The position numbers and the translations under genes were made by a program. 64,000 nucleotides of DNA, from NCBI RefSeq assembly GCF_002237445.1, contig NZ_CP022527.1:930001-994000 (forward strand). Direction: 5' to 3'. The notes under the pieces are model-generated. The model saw only the letters and a program-made list of their open reading frames with translations, ran no database searches and had not been told where the DNA came from. Positions 42,694-51,238 of this stretch are shown here, piece by piece (the first letter of the stretch is position 1; each line of letters begins with the position of its first letter). Source of the stretch: Neisseria sp. KEM232 (GTDB lineage: Bacteria > Pseudomonadota > Gammaproteobacteria > Burkholderiales > Neisseriaceae).

Positions 42694-42754
42694 TAGGGTG
42701 TGTTGACACGCGGCAGGCAAAAACACCGCTGCAACGTTGATTGTCAATACACCC
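42694..42754. mobile_element. MITE copy 3, internally deleted
   Basis: About 61 bp. Ends GGGTGTGTTGACA and TTGATTGTCAATACACCC, with TA on both sides. The interior retains only the CGCGGCAGGCAAAAACACCG part of the long copies. Confidence 0.75.
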
Positions 42755-42763
42755 TAAACAAAG

Positions 42764-42794
42764 GCCGTCTGAAAGCCCTTTCAGACGGCCTCTT
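42764..42794. repeat. DUS inverted pair upstream of serB
   Basis: AAGGCCGTCTGAAAGC and CTTTCAGACGGCCT with almost no loop, 30 bases before the serB start. It is likely the terminator for the DMP19 gene. Confidence 0.6.
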
Positions 42795-42826
42795 TCCATA
42801 TATTAAGGAGATAGAAAAGGAAGGCC

Positions 42827-43663
42827 ATGACGCACCACCTTGTTTTGCAGCATCCCGATATCGCCCGCTGCGATTTGCCGTTTTTAAACGGGCTGAGGCC
42901 GTCTGAAAACCCGTTTCCCGAGCGCGTGCGGCGTTTTGTTGTCGAACCCGGTTACGTGCTGCCGCACGAAGCCGCGGCCGCCCTTGACGCACAACGGATT
43001 GATTATGCCGTGTTGCCCGCCGTGCCCTTTGCCGATTTCGGGCTGATTGTCAGCGATATGGATTCGACGCTGATTACCATCGAATGCGTCGACGAAATCG
43101 CTGCCGGCGCAGGTTTGAAAGAGCGGGTGGCGGAAATTACCGAACGCTCCATGCGCGGCGAAATCGATTTCGAGCAGTCGCTGCGCGAGCGCGTCGGCCT
43201 GCTGGCGGGATTGTCCGAGAGCGTGTTGCAGGAAGTGTACGACCATGTGCTGCAACTTTCGCCCGGCGCGGAATACCTGCTGGCCGAATGCAAGAAACAC
43301 GGCGTGAAATTCATGCTGGTGTCGGGCGGCTTCACCTTTTTCACCGACCGCCTGCAAACGAGGCTGGGTTTGGACTACGCCTTTGCCAACATGCTGGAAA
43401 CGGCAGACGGCAGGCTGACAGGCCGTCTGAACGGACGCATCATTGACGCCGAAGCCAAAGCGCGGCTCCTGCGCGAATACCGCGAAAAACTCGGCCTGCG
43501 TGCGGAACAGGTGATTGCCGTCGGTGACGGTGCGAACGACATCCCCATGCTGCGCGAGGCCGGTTGCGGCATTGCCTACCATGCCAAACCGAAAACGCAG
43601 CAGGCGGCGGATTTGTGCATCAATTACGGCGGACTGGAAGCCCTGCGCGGCTGGTTTCTTTGA
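42827..43663 (+). CDS. serB: Phosphoserine phosphatase SerB
   Basis: Hydrolyses O-phosphoserine to serine, the last step of serine synthesis. 278 aa. HAD motif I DMDST (77-81), motif II SGGFTFF, motif III K in DAEAKARLL, motif IV GDGANDIPML. A DUS falls in the N-terminal region and is translated as RPSENP (24-29), in the poorly conserved ACT-like part. AAGGAAGG-type site before the ATG. Confidence 0.94.
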   Translation: MTHHLVLQHPDIARCDLPFLNGLRPSENPFPERVRRFVVEPGYVLPHEAAAALDAQRIDYAVLPAVPFADFGLIVSDMDSTLITIECVDEIAAGAGLKERVAEITERSMRGEIDFEQSLRERVGLLAGLSESVLQEVYDHVLQLSPGAEYLLAECKKHGVKFMLVSGGFTFFTDRLQTRLGLDYAFANMLETADGRLTGRLNGRIIDAEAKARLLREYREKLGLRAEQVIAVGDGANDIPMLREAGCGIAYHAKPKTQQAADLCINYGGLEALRGWFL

Positions 43664-43699
43664 TACCGAGAAACACGGAATCAGGAGGCAGGCGGAACG

Positions 43700-43728
43700 T
43701 TTCAGACGGCCTCCCTTTGCCGTATAAT
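43700..43728 (+). promoter_or_regulatory. Probable rpoD promoter using a DUS as -35
   Basis: TTTCAG within a DUS (43700-43705), a 17-base spacer, then perfect TATAAT (43723-43728). The rpoD ATG is about 200 bases downstream, leaving a long leader. Confidence 0.5.
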
Positions 43729-43924
43729 CCGCGCTTTTTCCGCCGCACCCTTGTTTTTCCCGCGTGCGGCACTATTTAACGGCAACAGTTTGAACCGGGT
43801 CTGAAAGCCGCAGAGCTATCGCAGGCCGTCACCCCTCCGTCGCGGCGGTGCCATTTGCTGCACAGAAGCAGAATCCTACCGAAGCCGCCCGCTCCGCCGG
43901 AACAGCCAAATACCGAGACGAATT

Positions 43925-45871
43925 ATGAGCAATCCGCAAGACTACGAAGACCAGGAAGACGAAAACCGCCCGCTGACGCCCGAAGAGCAGCGTCTGCGTC
44001 TGCGCCAGCTGATTTTGCAGGGCAAGGAGCGCGGTTACATCACCTACGCCGAAATCAACGACGCCCTGCCCGACGATATGTCCGATGCAGAGCAGATCGA
44101 CAATATTGTCAACATGATTCAGGGCTTGGGCATACAGGTTACCGAGGAAGCGCCCGATGCCGATACCCTGCTGATGAACGACAGCGGCACCGGCATGACC
44201 GACGACGACGCCGTCGAAGAGGCCGAGGCGGCATTGTCGAGCGCCGACTCCGAGTTTGGCCGCACCACCGACCCCGTGCGCATGTATATGCGCGAAATGG
44301 GTCAGGTAGATCTGCTGACGCGCGAAGACGAAATCATCATCGCCAAAAAGATCGAAAACGCGTTGAAAAACATGATACAGGCGATTTCCGCCTGCCCGGG
44401 TTCCATCGCCGAAATCCTCGATCTGATTGAAAAAATCCGCGCCGACGAAATCAAAGTCGACGACGTCGTCGAAGCCATCCTCGATCCCAACGAAGTGCTG
44501 ATGCACGAACTGGGCGTGAGCGATTTGGAAATCATCCCGCCGGGCAGCAAGCCGTCCGATCGTGCCGCCGCGGCCGAAGAAGAGGGCGACGGAGAAGAGG
44601 GCGACGAAGACGAATCTTCCGAAGAAAACCTCGAAAGCATCAATCTCGAAGAGCTGAAGCAGGAAGTGCTGGCGCATTTCTCCGGTATCGGCGAAAGCTA
44701 CGGCCTGATGATTGCGGCGCTCAACGAGCACAACAGCCGCCATCCCGATTATCTGAAACACCGCGACGCCATCGCCCACAAGCTTTTGGAAGTGCGCTTT
44801 GCCACCCGCCAAATCGAAAGCCTGAGCAACAACCTGCGCCAGAAAGTCGACAACATCCGCAAGCTCGAGCGCGAAATCCGAGATATCTGCCTCGACCGCG
44901 TGCAGATGGACAGGGACTACTTCATCAGCCAGTTTCTGCCCAACATCACCGATTTGGACTGGCTGGAAGGCGAAATCGGCAGAAAACGCGTGTGGAGCAA
45001 CGCCCTCGAACGTTTCCGCCACGCCATTTTGGAGAAACAGACCGAAGTGGCCGAAATGGAAAAAACCGCGCAGATTTCCATCGAAGAATTGAAGGAAATC
45101 AGCAAAAACATGCAGAGCAGCGAACGCGAAACCGCGCGTGCGAAAGAGGAAATGATTCAGGCCAACCTGCGTCTGGTGATTTCCATCGCCAAAAAATACA
45201 CCAACCGCGGTTTGCAGTTTCTCGATCTGATTCAGGAAGGCAACATCGGCCTGATGAAGGCGGTGGACAAATTCGAATACCGCCGCGGCTACAAATTCTC
45301 CACCTACGCCACATGGTGGATACGCCAGGCCATCACCCGCTCGATTGCCGATCAGGCGCGCACCATCCGCATTCCCGTGCACATGATCGAAACCATCAAC
45401 AAAATGAACCGCATTTCGCGTCAATATTTGCAGGAACACGGCGAAGATCCCGATTCCGCCAAACTGGCCGAGCTGATGGAAATGCCGGAAGAAAAAATCC
45501 GCAAGATCATGAAAATCGCCAAAGAGCCGATTTCGATGGAAACCCCCATCGGCGACGACGACGATTCGCACTTGGGCGACTTCATCGAAGACGTGAACAA
45601 TGTTGCGCCCGCCGAAGCGGCGATGTATTCCAGCCTGCGCGAAGTGACCGCCGACGTGCTCGAAAGCCTGACTCCGCGCGAAGCCAAAGTGCTGCGTATG
45701 CGTTTCGGCATTGACATGAACACCGACCACACGCTGGAAGAAGTGGGCAAACAGTTCGACGTCACCCGCGAGCGCATCCGTCAAATTGAGGCCAAAGCTC
45801 TGCGCAAGCTGCGCCACCCCACCCGCAGCGACCGCCTGAAAAGCTTCCTCGACAGCGAAGAAGGAAAATAG
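43925..45871 (+). CDS. rpoD: Primary sigma factor RpoD (sigma-70)
   Basis: 648 aa. Directs RNA polymerase to housekeeping promoters. Region 1.1 (about 15-80, PEEQRLRLRQLILQGKERGY), an acidic stretch (about 215-240, EEEGDGEEGDEDESSEE), the non-conserved domain, region 2 (RLVISIAKKYTNRGLQFLDL, YKFSTYATWWIRQAITRSIA), region 3, and region 4 with the -35-binding helix-turn-helix (TLEEVGKQFDVTRERIRQIE). dnaG, often next to it elsewhere, is not adjacent. A long antisense open frame exists but is a codon-bias shadow. Confidence 0.98.
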   Translation: MSNPQDYEDQEDENRPLTPEEQRLRLRQLILQGKERGYITYAEINDALPDDMSDAEQIDNIVNMIQGLGIQVTEEAPDADTLLMNDSGTGMTDDDAVEEAEAALSSADSEFGRTTDPVRMYMREMGQVDLLTREDEIIIAKKIENALKNMIQAISACPGSIAEILDLIEKIRADEIKVDDVVEAILDPNEVLMHELGVSDLEIIPPGSKPSDRAAAAEEEGDGEEGDEDESSEENLESINLEELKQEVLAHFSGIGESYGLMIAALNEHNSRHPDYLKHRDAIAHKLLEVRFATRQIESLSNNLRQKVDNIRKLEREIRDICLDRVQMDRDYFISQFLPNITDLDWLEGEIGRKRVWSNALERFRHAILEKQTEVAEMEKTAQISIEELKEISKNMQSSERETARAKEEMIQANLRLVISIAKKYTNRGLQFLDLIQEGNIGLMKAVDKFEYRRGYKFSTYATWWIRQAITRSIADQARTIRIPVHMIETINKMNRISRQYLQEHGEDPDSAKLAELMEMPEEKIRKIMKIAKEPISMETPIGDDDDSHLGDFIEDVNNVAPAEAAMYSSLREVTADVLESLTPREAKVLRMRFGIDMNTDHTLEEVGKQFDVTRERIRQIEAKALRKLRHPTRSDRLKSFLDSEEGK

Positions 45872-45875
45872 CCCA

Positions 45876-45918
45876 GAGGCCGTCTGAAAAAGCATCTTCG
45901 CCTTTCAGACGGCCTTTA
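45876..45918. terminator. DUS terminator after rpoD
   Basis: AGGCCGTCTGAAA and TTTCAGACGGCCTTT enclosing AAGCATCTTCGCC, five bases after the rpoD stop. Confidence 0.75.
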
Positions 45919-46018
45919 AAAAGCGCTATCCCGAAAGCGGCGGCCATAGTGGGTGCGCCCTTGTTTTTGCCTTACAATACACCCGTTTCCAACCCCAAAA
46001 CACAGAAAGGATTCAGCA

Positions 46019-46162
46019 ATGAGCCAGGAAGAAAACAAAATCAAAGTAGACACCTACGACAACGAACAGCCGCAGCAGAAAGAAGAAGTGGAGCTGCCCG
46101 TCGTCGATAACGACAAAGGCGAGAAAACCGAAAGCGGCTGCTGCGGCGTCTGCGGCGGCTGA
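46019..46162 (+). CDS. Small acidic protein with C-terminal CCGVCGG
   Basis: 47 aa, MSQEENKIKVDTYDNEQPQQ, then an acidic middle and GCCGVCGG at the C-terminus. The Cys cluster suggests metal or redox binding. The start follows AGAAAGGATTCAGCA, a good ribosome site, and TACAAT lies at 45973-45978. An intrinsic terminator follows. I recall no named family. Confidence 0.65.
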   Translation: MSQEENKIKVDTYDNEQPQQKEEVELPVVDNDKGEKTESGCCGVCGG

Positions 46163-46207
46163 GGTTCCGAGCCACTCCCGCCTTTGCGGGAACGGCGTTT
46201 CCGAAAC

Positions 46208-46245
46208 CAAAAAAACGACACGTTTTGCGTGTCGTTTTTTTTTTG
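46208..46245 (+). terminator. Rho-independent terminator
   Basis: AAAAAACGACACG TTTTG CGTGTCGTTTTTT followed by further T: a perfect stem with ten T. It ends the small Cys-rich gene and could also serve dedA on the other strand. Confidence 0.93.
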
Positions 46246-46290
46246 GGGTTTCACGTTTTCATTTCGTTGGGATTCCGTTTTCAGACGGCC

Positions 46291-46938
46291 TCAACTGCCG
46301 CTTTGCCTACCCGCCCGTTTCGCCCTGACGATTTCAATCGCCGCCGGAAGCAGGGAAACGACGATAATCGCCGCCAGCACCAGGCTCAGGTTCTGTTTTA
46401 CCAGCGGAATATTGGCGAAAAAATAGCCCGCGTAGGAAAACAGCACCACCCACAAAGCCGCGCCGATGATGTTGTAGCGGATGAAGCGGCCGTAGTGCAT
46501 GTCGGCCATGCCCGCGACAAAGGGGGCGAAGGTGCGCACGATGGGCACGAAGCGGGCGATGATAATGGTTTTGCCGCCGTATTTTTCGTAAAAGGCATGG
46601 GTTTTCGCCAGATGGCTTTGGCGGAAGATTTTGGAATCGGGGTTGGCAAACAGCTTCGCGCCGAAATATTTGCCGACGGCAAAGTTCGCCGCGTCGCCCA
46701 ACACGGCGGCGGCAAACAGTAGCAGTACCATCACATGGACGTTCATGCCGCCCACCGCCGCAATGCCGCCGGCGGCAAACAGCAGCGAATCGCCCGGCAG
46801 AAAGGGCGTAACCACCAGCCCTGTTTCGCAGAACACAATCAGAAACAGCAGGCCGTAAATCCACGCGCCGTACTGTGCGGCCAGTTCGGCCAGATGGACG
46901 TCGATATGCAGGACAAAATCGAGAAGGGTTTGAATCAT
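46291..46938 (-). CDS. dedA: DedA family membrane protein
   Basis: A 215-aa inner-membrane protein of the DedA/VTT superfamily, linked to undecaprenyl- or other phospholipid flipping and membrane potential. FCETGLVVTPFLPGDSLLFA is the signature near residues 36-55; the second, ARFVPIVRTFAPFVAG, carries the conserved Arg. FVRYN-like RFIRYNIIGAALW also fits. Four to five helices. The C-terminal RAKRAGRQ tail is positive and cytoplasmic. Confidence 0.9.
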   Translation of the reverse strand: MIQTLLDFVLHIDVHLAELAAQYGAWIYGLLFLIVFCETGLVVTPFLPGDSLLFAAGGIAAVGGMNVHVMVLLLFAAAVLGDAANFAVGKYFGAKLFANPDSKIFRQSHLAKTHAFYEKYGGKTIIIARFVPIVRTFAPFVAGMADMHYGRFIRYNIIGAALWVVLFSYAGYFFANIPLVKQNLSLVLAAIIVVSLLPAAIEIVRAKRAGRQSGS

Positions 46939-47050
46939 GAAAAACTCCCGCTTGCGGCAAAAAGCGCGGATTGTAACCTGTAAGCGCGGCGGCAGGCCGT
47001 CTGAAAAGAGGTTTTGCCTTGCCAGAATCTGTTTTTCAGACGGCCTGATT

Positions 47051-47078
47051 TTGAGAGCCGCGTGAAAGGGGCTACAAT
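47051..47078 (+). promoter_or_regulatory. Promoter of the hda operon
   Basis: TTGAGA (47051-47056), 16-base spacer, TACAAT (47073-47078); the GTG start lies 33 bases later. Confidence 0.55.
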
Positions 47079-47110
47079 CGCGCGGTTTTTTCCATCCGAG
47101 CAGGCCGCCC

Positions 47111-47779
47111 GTGAACCAACTGATTTTCGACTTTGCCCGCCGTGACTATCCGGAGTTTGACAAATTCCTCGGCAGTGCCAACCGCGAGCTGGTGTTTGTC
47201 CTGCAACAGGCGCGCGATCAGTTTGTCTACGTCTGGGGCGCGGCGGGCACGGGCAAAAGCCACCTGCTGCGGGCATGGGCGGGGCAGGCGGCGGAGCAGG
47301 GCGCGGACGCGCGCTATATCGATGCTGCCGCCATGCCGCTGGACGATTCCGCCCTCGAAGCCGACTATCTCGCCGTCGATCAGGCCGACAGGCTCAACGA
47401 CGGCGAACAGGCATTGTTGTTTGAAATCTTCAACCGCTTCCGCAACAGCGGCCGCGGCCGCCTGCTGCTTGCCGCCGACGTGCCGCCCGCGCAGCTTGCC
47501 GTGCGCGAAGATTTGCGCACCCGCATGGGCTACTGCCTCGTTTACGACATCAAACCCCTGTCCGACGACGAAAAAATCGCCGCCCTTGCCGGCATGGCGC
47601 GGGCGCGGCAGATCGATGTCGACGACGAAATCTTCCGTTATCTGCTCAACTACTGGCAGCGCGACATGGACAGCCTGGTGCAGATGCTCGACACCCTCTG
47701 CCTCTACACTGCCACCACCCGCCGCCGCCTCACCCTGCCGCTCTTGCGGCGGCTGCTCACCCAACAGGACGCCGTATGA
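47111..47779 (+). CDS. hda: DnaA regulatory inactivator Hda
   Basis: A 222-aa AAA+ protein that with the sliding clamp promotes ATP hydrolysis on DnaA after initiation. It starts with GTG (no nearby ATG fits); the N-terminus MNQLIFDFARRDYPEFDKFL contains the clamp-binding QL.F-type motif. Walker A GAAGTGKSHLLRA, a degenerate Walker B (LAVDQADRL) and the sensor-II region RDMDSLVQMLDTL follow. Its stop overlaps the next start (ATGA). Confidence 0.9.
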   Translation: MNQLIFDFARRDYPEFDKFLGSANRELVFVLQQARDQFVYVWGAAGTGKSHLLRAWAGQAAEQGADARYIDAAAMPLDDSALEADYLAVDQADRLNDGEQALLFEIFNRFRNSGRGRLLLAADVPPAQLAVREDLRTRMGYCLVYDIKPLSDDEKIAALAGMARARQIDVDDEIFRYLLNYWQRDMDSLVQMLDTLCLYTATTRRRLTLPLLRRLLTQQDAV

Positions 47780-48453
47780 AAAACCTCGCCATCTTCGATT
47801 TGGACAACACCCTGATCAACACCGATTCCGACCACGCCTGGCCGCAGTATCTGATGAAAAAAGGTCTGGTCGACGTCGAATACACCCGCGCGCAGAACGA
47901 CAAGTTTTACCGCGACTACCAAAACGGCTGCCTCGACATCGACGAATTCCTCGCCTTCCACCTTGCGCCGCTGAAAAATTTCTCCCGCGCCGAGCTGGAC
48001 GAAATGCACCGCGAATTCAGTGCCGAATTTATCGAGCCGCACATTGCGCCGATGGCGAAAATGCTGGTGCAGAGCCACCGCGACGCGGGCGACGAGCTGC
48101 TGGTTATTTCGTCCACCAACGAATTCATCATCCGCCCCATCTGCCGCCTGTTCGGCATAGACAACGTTATCGGCACGCAGCTCGAAACCGACGCAGACGG
48201 CCGCTACACCGGCCGTTATGTCGGCATCCCCAGCCTGAAAGAAGGCAAAATCACCCGCCTGCACCAATGGCTCTCCGCACGCGGCGAAAGCCTCGCCGAC
48301 TACGGCAAAAGCTATTTTTACAGCGACTCGAAAAACGATCTGCCGCTGCTGCGGCTGGTCGACGAACCCGTCGCTGTCAACCCCGATGCCGAACTGCTGC
48401 GCGAGGCGCAGGAAAAAGGCTGGCCGGTGCTGAATTTCAAAGAGGCCGTCTGA
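47776..48453 (+). CDS. HAD-IB family phosphatase
   Basis: 225 aa. HAD motif I FDLDNTLINTDSD (7-19), motif II ISSTNEF, motif III K in KEGKITRL, motif IV YSDSKNDLPLL. The subfamily includes SerB-like and histidinol-phosphatase-like enzymes; the exact substrate is not predictable. It is translationally coupled to hda. Its stop (GCC GTC TGA) is part of a DUS, and cutA begins one base later. Confidence 0.88.
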   Translation: MKNLAIFDLDNTLINTDSDHAWPQYLMKKGLVDVEYTRAQNDKFYRDYQNGCLDIDEFLAFHLAPLKNFSRAELDEMHREFSAEFIEPHIAPMAKMLVQSHRDAGDELLVISSTNEFIIRPICRLFGIDNVIGTQLETDADGRYTGRYVGIPSLKEGKITRLHQWLSARGESLADYGKSYFYSDSKNDLPLLRLVDEPVAVNPDAELLREAQEKGWPVLNFKEAV

Positions 48454-48454
48454 A

Positions 48455-48778
48455 ATGCCCCGCTTCAAACCCGCCGTCGTCCTAATTACCGCGCCTAACC
48501 GCACCGAAGCGGAAAACATCGGCCGCGCCCTGCTGAAAAAACGCCTCGCCGCCTGCGTGCAGTATGAAAACATCGTCAGCCAATATGTCTGGATGGGCGA
48601 AACCTGCCGCGACGACGAAATCCGCATCACCGTCAAAAGCGCGCGCAGCCTGTTCAAGAAAGTGGCCAAAACCGTCCGCGTCCGCAGCAGCTACGACTGT
48701 CCGCAAATCCTGATGCTGCCCGTGGCAGGCGGCAGCAAAGACTATCTGCGCTGGTTAAAGGCGCAGTTGGCGTTATAG
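48455..48778 (+). CDS. cutA: CutA divalent-cation tolerance protein
   Basis: A 107-aa trimeric PII-like fold protein. VLITAPNRTEAENIGRALLK, KRLAACVQYENIVSQYVW and YDCPQILMLPV are CutA signatures. It is the last gene of the hda operon. The TAG stop at 48776-48778 lies within the terminal repeat (TATAG) of the adjoining CREE, so the insertion probably changed or supplied the C-terminus. Confidence 0.92.
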   Translation: MPRFKPAVVLITAPNRTEAENIGRALLKKRLAACVQYENIVSQYVWMGETCRDDEIRITVKSARSLFKKVAKTVRVRSSYDCPQILMLPVAGGSKDYLRWLKAQLAL

Positions 48779-48879
48779 CGGGCCCAAATGAAAAACCTAC
48801 GGCGTTGCTGCGCCTTGTCGTACTACTTGTATTGTCTGCGGCTTGCCGCCTTGTATCTTTTTCATTTTGACTCACTATA
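48774..48879. mobile_element. Correia element (CREE), short form
   Basis: 106 bp in the opposite orientation to the 8791 copy. The left end is mutated (TATAGCGGGCCCAAATG), the right end CATTTTGACTCACTATA is intact. Core CCTACGGCGTTGCTGCGCC and TTGTCTGCGGCTTGCCGCCTTG. Confidence 0.9.
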
Positions 48880-48883
48880 TAAT
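48878..48883 (+). promoter_or_regulatory. -10 box created at the CREE junction, upstream of panD
   Basis: The last two bases of the CREE plus flanking TAAT form a perfect TATAAT, 94 bases before panD. CREE ends are known to form promoters in pathogenic Neisseria; activity here is inferred. Confidence 0.45.
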
Positions 48884-48976
48884 GCTGCCCTTTTGTTTTC
48901 AGACGGCCTTAGAACCCGTTCCAAGCAGACAAAGGCCGTCTGAAAACATTGTCGAACCACCAAATTAAGGAAACCC

Positions 48977-49360
48977 ATGTTCCGCACCATGCTCGGCGGC
49001 AAAATCCACCGCGCCGCCGTTACCGAAGCCGATTTGAACTACGTCGGCAGCATCACGGTAGACCCCGACCTGCTCGACGCCGCAGGCATACTCGTCAACG
49101 AAAAAGTGCAAATCGTCAACAACAACAACGGCGCACGCCTCGAAACCTACACCATCGCCGGTAAGCGCGGCAGCGGCGTCGTCTGCCTCAACGGCGCGGC
49201 GGCGCGGCTGGTGCAAAAGGGCGACATCGTCATCATCATGTCCTACGTCATGCTGTCCGAACCCGAAATTTCCGCCCACCGGCCCAAAGTCGTCCTCGTC
49301 GACGAAGCCAACAAAATCCGCGACATCCTCGACTACGAACCGCCGCACACCGTGTTATAA
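48977..49360 (+). CDS. panD: Aspartate 1-decarboxylase PanD
   Basis: A pyruvoyl-dependent enzyme making beta-alanine for pantothenate and CoA. 127 aa. Self-cleavage is expected at G24-S25 in LNYVGSITVD. KIHRAAVT, NGARLETYTIAG, LNGAAARLVQKGDIVIIMSY and the C-terminal part match the family. AAGGAAACCC precedes the ATG. Followed by a MITE. Confidence 0.96.
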   Translation: MFRTMLGGKIHRAAVTEADLNYVGSITVDPDLLDAAGILVNEKVQIVNNNNGARLETYTIAGKRGSGVVCLNGAAARLVQKGDIVIIMSYVMLSEPEISAHRPKVVLVDEANKIRDILDYEPPHTVL

Positions 49361-49368
49361 ACCTCCAG

Positions 49369-49528
49369 GGTGTGTTGACAATCAGCCTTGCGGCGGTGTT
49401 TTTGGCAAAAATACCCACCTGCCGCGTCAAAAATCCTCGCAAGGTGTCCAACCTTGCTGCGGTTTTTTCCTTGCATTCGGGTATTTTTACTCAAAAAACC
49501 GTCCCGCAAGCTGAATGTCAACACACCC
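49369..49528. mobile_element. MITE copy 4
   Basis: About 160 bp, reverse orientation to copy 1. Ends GGGTGTGTTGACAATCAGCC and GCTGAATGTCAACACACCC; the interior runs of TTTTTGGC.., TGCCGCGTCAAAAATCCTCG and GTTTTTTCCTTGCA match copy 1's complement. The TA flanks seen at other copies are CA and AA here. Confidence 0.85.
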
Positions 49529-49578
49529 AAAGGCCGTCTGAAAAACTTTCAGACGGCCTCAAGCCTATCCAGACCATC

Positions 49579-50274
49579 ATGAGCGAACAAGAAACCATCC
49601 AAGCAGAACACCCCCGCGCCATCCGCAGCTTCGTCCTGCGCCAAGGCCACATGACCGCCGCCCAGCAGCGCGCCATCGACACCCTGTGGCCGCGATACGG
49701 CCTCGATTACCAAAACACCCCCGCCGATTTAAACCAAGCCTTCGGCCGCGCCGTGCCGAAAATCCTCGAAATCGGCTTCGGCATGGGTGCCGCCACCGCC
49801 GAAATCGCCCGCCGCCTGCCGGAAAAAGACTTCCTCGCCATCGACGTGCACGGGCCGGGCGTCGGCAACCTATTGAAGCTCATCGAAGAGCAGACTATCG
49901 GCAACATCCGCGTCATGCGTCACGACGCCGTCGAAGTCGTCGAAAACATGCTTGCCGACGGCAGCCTCGACGGCATCCACATCTTCTTCCCCGACCCCTG
50001 GCACAAAAAACGCCACAACAAACGCCGCCTCATCCAAGCCCCCTTCGTCGCCAAACTGCTGCCCAAACTCAAAAGCGGCGGCTACCTCCATCTGGCGACC
50101 GACTGGGAAGAATACGCCGTACAAATGCTTGAAGTGTTAAATGGTTTTGCCGGGCTGCAAAACACCGCCGCAGCCTACGCCCCCACGCCCGCCTACCGCC
50201 CCGAAACCAAATTCGAAGCGCGCGGCAAACGGCTGGGACACGGCGTGTGGGATATCGTTTTCAAAAAACGCTGA
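49579..50274 (+). CDS. trmB: tRNA (guanine-N7-)-methyltransferase TrmB
   Basis: Methylates G46 in the tRNA variable loop. 231 aa from MSEQETIQAEHPRAIRSFVL; the longer frame to 49372 runs through the MITE. The SAM-binding motif LEIGFGMGAATAEIA, DVHGPGVGNLL, and the signature FPDPWHKKRHNKRRL are intact; DWEEYAVQM and the C-terminal TKFEARGKRLGHGVWD are typical. Confidence 0.95.
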   Translation: MSEQETIQAEHPRAIRSFVLRQGHMTAAQQRAIDTLWPRYGLDYQNTPADLNQAFGRAVPKILEIGFGMGAATAEIARRLPEKDFLAIDVHGPGVGNLLKLIEEQTIGNIRVMRHDAVEVVENMLADGSLDGIHIFFPDPWHKKRHNKRRLIQAPFVAKLLPKLKSGGYLHLATDWEEYAVQMLEVLNGFAGLQNTAAAYAPTPAYRPETKFEARGKRLGHGVWDIVFKKR

Positions 50275-50355
50275 TTTACACAAAGCGGTATTTCGCTGAC
50301 ACAATCTTCTTTACAATACGCCCTTTCGTTTTCCAACCACCCACAGGAGACATTC

Positions 50356-50868
50356 ATGCAGAACAAAAAACTGATCGCCGCCGCTTTCGCCGCCCTGGCA
50401 CTGGCCGCCGCAGGCGCACAGGCCGCAGGCAAAAAACCGGTGAAAAAACTGGCCGACCTGCCCGACAACGCCCCCGTACTGATGCTCGCCGAAGTCAACA
50501 GCCTCGATAAAAAAGTAGAAGTGGCCTACGTTTGCGACAGCCAGCAGGGCAAACGCAATCTCAACGCCATGTACGGCGTCAAAAACGGCGAAACCGTCGT
50601 CACCCAAATCAAAGTCGGCACAGAGCTCACCCCCAACCTGCGCCGCGTGATGAACGACACCAACGGCAAAAAACAAAACAGCTACTACGGCGAAGGCCTC
50701 ACCTGGATTACCGACAAAACCGACCCGAACAGCCTCACTTCCGCCAACGGCAAAATCCTGATGCAGGCCGACGCGGTGGACGGCGGACTGCCCAAAGGCA
50801 ACCAGACCATCCTGTTCCAAAACTGCAAAGTAGACAAAGCCGCCACCAAAAAACTGAACGGCAAATAA
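50356..50868 (+). CDS. MliC/ACP-like periplasmic protein (neisserial adhesin complex protein-like)
   Basis: 170 aa. Signal peptide MQNKKLIAAAFAALALAAAGAQA. The mature part has EVAYVCDSQQGKRNLNAMYG, SYYGEGLTWITD and a closing ILFQNCKVD; the Cys pair and the YVC..Y(G) and (I/L)F..C pattern resemble the neisserial adhesin complex protein and MliC-type lysozyme inhibitors. The protein is longer than meningococcal ACP (~124 aa). It would lie in the periplasm or outer membrane and could counter host lysozyme. The assignment rests on pattern similarity. Confidence 0.65.
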   Translation: MQNKKLIAAAFAALALAAAGAQAAGKKPVKKLADLPDNAPVLMLAEVNSLDKKVEVAYVCDSQQGKRNLNAMYGVKNGETVVTQIKVGTELTPNLRRVMNDTNGKKQNSYYGEGLTWITDKTDPNSLTSANGKILMQADAVDGGLPKGNQTILFQNCKVDKAATKKLNGK

Positions 50869-50873
50869 AACCC

Positions 50874-50928
50874 GAAAGGCCGTCTGAAAACCCGTTATGC
50901 AAGGAAAACGGGTTTTCAGACGGCCTTT
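50874..50928 (+). terminator. Strong DUS terminator
   Basis: AAAGGCCGTCTGAAAACCCG and CGGGTTTTCAGACGGCCTTT with a loop of about 13 bases; one of the longest stems in the window. Confidence 0.85.
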
Positions 50929-51238
50929 TGACTTGTCCCTTTCAAACCAAACCGGCCGTGAACCGCGCTGCCGTTTTTGTACCCTCCGCCTGCGATGCGC
51001 CGCGGCTATGCAGCCAAACCCCGACAGCCGAACCGCTGCGTCTGACGGAAAAACCCAAGTGCAAAGCGGCAACGGCATTTCGGCGGCAAGCATCCGCTGC
51101 TTGAAGAATAAGCAAAGGCCGTCTGAAAGAACGCTTGCCTTTTCAGACGGCCTCAAACGCAGTCGGATAACCCCCGGCAGGCCGTCTGAAAAGCCTTCCC
51201 GCTCTTTTTCAGACGGCCGTAAACCGACAGGAAACCTG
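50929..51238. other. Intergenic region upstream of lolB
   Basis: About 310 bases with two further DUS pairs (about 51116-51152 and 51179-51217) and no gene. The frame that runs through here to lolB has no domain before the lolB signal peptide. Confidence 0.6.

Noticed and set aside
43829..45895. Long open frame on the minus strand, 688 codons, opposite rpoD
   Set aside because: Low-complexity Phe/Val/His-rich translation with no domain; it is the codon-bias shadow of a real GC-rich gene on the other strand.
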